Of a DNA stretch of 13,946 bases, positions 8,807 through 13,946 are shown piece after piece (position 1 is the first letter of the stretch; each line of letters begins with the position of its first letter). A model generated the notes under the pieces. It saw only the letters and a list, made by a program, of their open reading frames with translations. It did not search any database and had not been told where the DNA came from. A program made the position numbers and the translations under genes. Origin of the DNA: RPQJ01 sp041910015 (GTDB lineage Bacteria; Pseudomonadota; Gammaproteobacteria; Steroidobacterales; Steroidobacteraceae); assembly GCA_041910015.1 (NCBI GenBank), contig JAYRRR010000147.1:1-13946 (forward strand), in the 5' to 3' direction.

Positions 8807-8810
<4 letters not shown>
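8337..8810 (-). CDS. greA: Transcription elongation factor GreA
   Basis: GreA enters the RNA polymerase secondary channel and stimulates cleavage of backtracked transcripts. The 157 residues match the usual length of about 158. An N-terminal coiled coil (about 8-75) carries the acidic tip motif HGDLSENAEYHAA, with Asp41 and Glu44 at the catalytic positions. The C-terminal domain contains VVFGATVALE, ISITSPIARALVGKSEGDEV and a final FEIVSVRYV. The frame is open upstream inside carB, but the ATG at 8810 gives the family start MTRKPLTSKGVERL. This ATG overlaps the carB stop (ATGA), and an AAGGA ribosome site lies 9 bases upstream within carB. carAB-greA is therefore probably one transcript. I see no U-tracted terminator after greA. 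The last 18 bases are tandemly duplicated. Confidence 0.97.
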
Positions 8811-12040
<3,230 letters not shown>

Positions 12041-12062
12041 TCGGTCAGTGGCTCCTGCGGCA

Positions 12063-12081
12063 GGCGGCGGGCGGCGGGCGG
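12063..12081. repeat. G-rich heptamer tandem repeat in the carA-carB spacer
   Basis: GGCGGGC is repeated exactly twice at 12066-12079 and followed by GG. The whole 19-base G/C-only run starts at 12063. It lies in the 59-base spacer between carA and carB, 7 bases from the carB ribosome site. The G-rich strand is the template strand for carAB, so the message is C-rich here. A functional role is not shown. Confidence 0.6.
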
Positions 12082-12099
12082 TCTACGCTCGAGGCCCGA

Positions 12100-13260
12100 T
12101 CACACCGTCTTGCGCAACGGGACCTGGGCCCCCTTGCGCAGCATGGCTTCGACGAACTGGGCAAAGAGTGGCGTCAGGTCGCGCGGACCCGGGCTCGCCT
12201 CCGGGTGCCCCTGGAAGCTGAAGGCCGGCCGGTCGACGCAGGCAATGCCCTGCAGCGAGCCGTCGAACAGCGACCGATGGGTCGCAATCACGTTCGGCGG
12301 CAGCGTCGTCTCGTCCACCGCGAAACCGTGGTTCTGCGAGGTGATCAGCACGCGGCCCGTGGCGAGTTCGAGCACCGGGTGGTTCGCGCCGTGGTGGCCG
12401 AACTTCATCTTGACCGTGCGCGCGCCGACGGCCAGACCGAGCAACTGGTGTCCGAGACAGATGCCGAACAGGGGCACGCCGCGCTCGAGGAAGTCTTTCG
12501 TCGCCGCGATCGCGTACGCGCACGGCTCGGGGTCGCCCGGGCCGTTGGAGAGGAACACGCCGTCGGGGTTCAGCGCGAGCACGTCGGCGGCGGAAGTCTG
12601 GGCCGGCACCACGGTCATGCGGCAGCCATGGTCCGCCAGCAGGCGCAGGATGTTGCGCTTGATGCCGAAGTCGTAGGCGACGACGTGCAGTCGCTGGCCG
12701 GTGCGTCGCTTCGGGCCCTGCTCGAGCGCCCAGTTCGTGCCCTCGTTCCACTGGTACGGGGCTGCGGTGCAGACGACCTTGGCGAGGTCCATGCCCGCCA
12801 GGCCGGGAAAGCGCCGCGCCGCGGCGACGGCGAGATCGGGGCGCTGCGAAGCATCGCCCGCCGCGATGCACCCTGCCTGGGCGCCCTTTTCGCGCAGGAT
12901 GCGCGTGAGCTTGCGTGTATCGATTTCGGCGATGGCGACCGTATTGCGGCGCTTCAGGAAGTCGGGCAGCGACTCGGTCGCCCGCCAGCTCGAATGCGCC
13001 AGCGGCAGATCCCGGATGACGAGACCGCCGGCGTGGATCAGGGCCGATTCGAGGTCGTCGGGGTTCGTGCCGGTGTTGCCGATGTGCGGGTAGGTCAGCG
13101 TGACGATCTGCCGGGCATAGGAGGGATCGGTCAGGATCTCCTGATAGCCCGTCATGGCGGTGTTGAAGACCACTTCGCCGGTGGTCGTGCCGAGGGCGCC
13201 GATGGCCACGCCCCGGAACACGGTGCCGTCCTCCAGGGCCAAGACAGCGGGTGTCGTCAC
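12100..13260 (-). CDS. carA: Carbamoyl-phosphate synthetase, small (glutaminase) subunit
   Basis: CarA hydrolyses glutamine and passes ammonia to CarB. The 386 residues have an N-terminal CarA domain (about 1-150), recognisable by ALEDGTVFRG and EVVFNTAMTGYQEILTDPSY, and a C-terminal class I glutamine amidotransferase domain (about 190-375). The catalytic triad is Cys268 in GICLGHQ with His352 and Glu354 in QGHPEASPGP. The oxyanion-region SNGPGDP is at 238-244. The start is GTG at 13260 (MTTPAVLALEDG), with a strong GGAGGT ribosome site ending 4 bases before it. carB follows after 59 bases. A 200-base spacer separates it from dapB and holds a TACAAT -10. I see no clear ArgR box. Confidence 0.97.
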   Translation of the reverse strand: MTTPAVLALEDGTVFRGVAIGALGTTTGEVVFNTAMTGYQEILTDPSYARQIVTLTYPHIGNTGTNPDDLESALIHAGGLVIRDLPLAHSSWRATESLPDFLKRRNTVAIAEIDTRKLTRILREKGAQAGCIAAGDASQRPDLAVAAARRFPGLAGMDLAKVVCTAAPYQWNEGTNWALEQGPKRRTGQRLHVVAYDFGIKRNILRLLADHGCRMTVVPAQTSAADVLALNPDGVFLSNGPGDPEPCAYAIAATKDFLERGVPLFGICLGHQLLGLAVGARTVKMKFGHHGANHPVLELATGRVLITSQNHGFAVDETTLPPNVIATHRSLFDGSLQGIACVDRPAFSFQGHPEASPGPRDLTPLFAQFVEAMLRKGAQVPLRKTV

Positions 13261-13349
13261 GAGTACCTCCGGCGCTGCGATCGAGATTCGAGCGCGTGCG
13301 ACGACCGCCGGGGTTGAGCGTGGCTCACTCCGGTGCGGATTTGTCTCAC
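13257..13349 (-). other. Speculative 30-codon leader frame before carA
   Basis: A GTG at 13349 opens a 30-codon frame whose TGA (13259-13257) overlaps the carA GTG (13260-13258) in the form GTGA. Eight of the 30 codons are arginine, including CGC-CGG-AGG near the end (codons 26-28), and the carA ribosome site is embedded in it. It would begin only about 8 bases after the predicted transcription start. There is no Shine-Dalgarno for it. GC-rich sequence often yields arginine-rich frames by chance, so this is a candidate only. Confidence 0.15.
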
Positions 13350-13363
13350 GGGCTAAGTAGCGG

Positions 13364-13369
13364 ATTGTA
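13364..13369 (-). promoter_or_regulatory. Candidate -10 element for carAB-greA
   Basis: TACAAT (5/6 match to TATAAT) on the minus strand lies 103 bases upstream of the carA GTG, in the dapB-carA spacer. The -35 region is poor: AGCACA at a 16-base spacing matches only its last three bases. The implied untranslated leader of about 95 bases contains a small TGAGC-GTG-GCTCA hairpin (13315-13327). Confidence 0.5.
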
Positions 13370-13460
13370 CGCGAGAGACCGGGCTTGTGCTACGCGCATT
13401 CCGTCGCGGCGGCTCACGCGGGCACGGACATCCGGCAGCGCGTGAACGCGGGCCAGCCGG

Positions 13461-13946
13461 TCAGAGACCCAGCACGTCCATCATGGAATAGAGGCCCGGC
13501 GGCCGGCCGGCCACCCAACGTGCCGCCACCAGCGCGCCGCGGGCGAACCCGGACCGGTCCTGCGCATGGTGCGCGAGTTCGACCTGCTCGCCCGGCCCGG
13601 CGAAGATCAGCCGGTGGTCGCCGACGATGTCGCCGCCACGCACCACGCTGAAGCCGATCCGGCCGTGTTCGCGGACCCCGGTCGTGCCGTGGCGGGCGTA
13701 GTCGGCCACGTCCTCGAGTGTGACGCCGCGCCCGCGGGCCACCGCCCGCCCCAGACCGAGCGCGGTGCCGCTCGGCGCGTCGACCTTGTTGCGGTGGTGC
13801 GCCTCGCAGATCTCGGCATCGTAACGGTCGCCACCCAGCGCCCGGCCCGCCAGTTCGGCCAGCCTGAACAGGACGTTGACACCCAGGCTCATGTTCGGCG
13901 CGAGGATGATCGGGAGGCCGCGCGCGATCTCCTCGAGTTCCCGGCG
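13461..13946 (-). CDS. dapB: 4-hydroxy-tetrahydrodipicolinate reductase (5' end outside window)
   Basis: DapB reduces the dihydrodipicolinate-type intermediate with NAD(P)H in the lysine and diaminopimelate pathway, supplying peptidoglycan and lysine. The C-terminal 161 residues are present. The frame enters from the right edge as RRELEEIARGLPIILAPNM, so the ATG at 13892 is internal and not the start. Conserved parts are APNMSLGVN, the catalytic and substrate-binding EAHHRNKVDAPSGTA (His50/His51 and Lys54 in this fragment) and the closing YSMMDVLGL. The N-terminal Rossmann NAD(P)-binding domain is missing because of the window edge. dapB-carA-carB is a standard proteobacterial order. No terminator with a U-run is visible after the stop. 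Confidence 0.95.
   Translation of the reverse strand, partial: RRELEEIARGLPIILAPNMSLGVNVLFRLAELAGRALGGDRYDAEICEAHHRNKVDAPSGTALGLGRAVARGRGVTLEDVADYARHGTTGVREHGRIGFSVVRGGDIVGDHRLIFAGPGEQVELAHHAQDRSGFARGALVAARWVAGRPPGLYSMMDVLGL

Noticed and set aside
13261..13460. ArgR operator upstream of carA
   Set aside because: I looked for a TNTGAAT...ATTCANA-type box and found none; the spacer is GC-rich without such AT-rich symmetry.

Overview
This is a high-GC chromosomal segment whose gene order is a familiar gammaproteobacterial housekeeping cluster. Read on the minus strand, right to left, it runs dapB (partial) - carA - carB - greA, then rlmE - ftsH - [PAS histidine kinase] - folP - glmM - tpiA - secG (partial). 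yhbY is the only convincing plus-strand gene and is divergent from rlmE. The proteins (GlmM, RlmE, FtsH, CarAB, YhbY) look gammaproteobacterial. A Xanthomonadales- or Nevskiales-like lineage is possible, but I cannot fix the taxon from this window.

Right part (about 8.3-13.9 kb): the C-terminal part of DapB (lysine and diaminopimelate synthesis), then CarA and CarB, the two subunits of glutamine-dependent carbamoyl-phosphate synthetase that feeds arginine and pyrimidine synthesis. GreA, the transcript-cleavage factor, follows. The carB stop and greA start overlap by 4 bases. A spacer of 200 bases before carA holds a likely promoter and a speculative short leader frame.

Middle (about 7.2-8.3 kb): yhbY (pre-50S CRM protein) and rlmE (23S rRNA Um2552 methyltransferase) diverge from an 87-base spacer. 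Both act on the large ribosomal subunit. yhbY and greA converge, with an exact 18-bp tandem duplication at the greA tail.

Left part (1-7.2 kb): rlmE and ftsH, then a soluble double-PAS histidine kinase lying between ftsH and folP, which are usually adjacent. An 82-base near-perfect inverted repeat follows it. Then come folP (folate), glmM (UDP-GlcNAc precursor), tpiA (glycolysis) and secG (Sec translocon). Likely -10 elements are visible before tpiA, the kinase, rlmE and carA, so the cluster is probably several transcription units.

Most of the window is ordinary core genome and I see no new multi-gene system. The least conventional part is the kinase plus palindrome at about 3.35-5.2 kb. Smaller oddities are the greA tail duplication, the carA leader frame and TTG starts on two genes. 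Long open frames on the opposite strand of these genes are high-GC artefacts and are not annotated.
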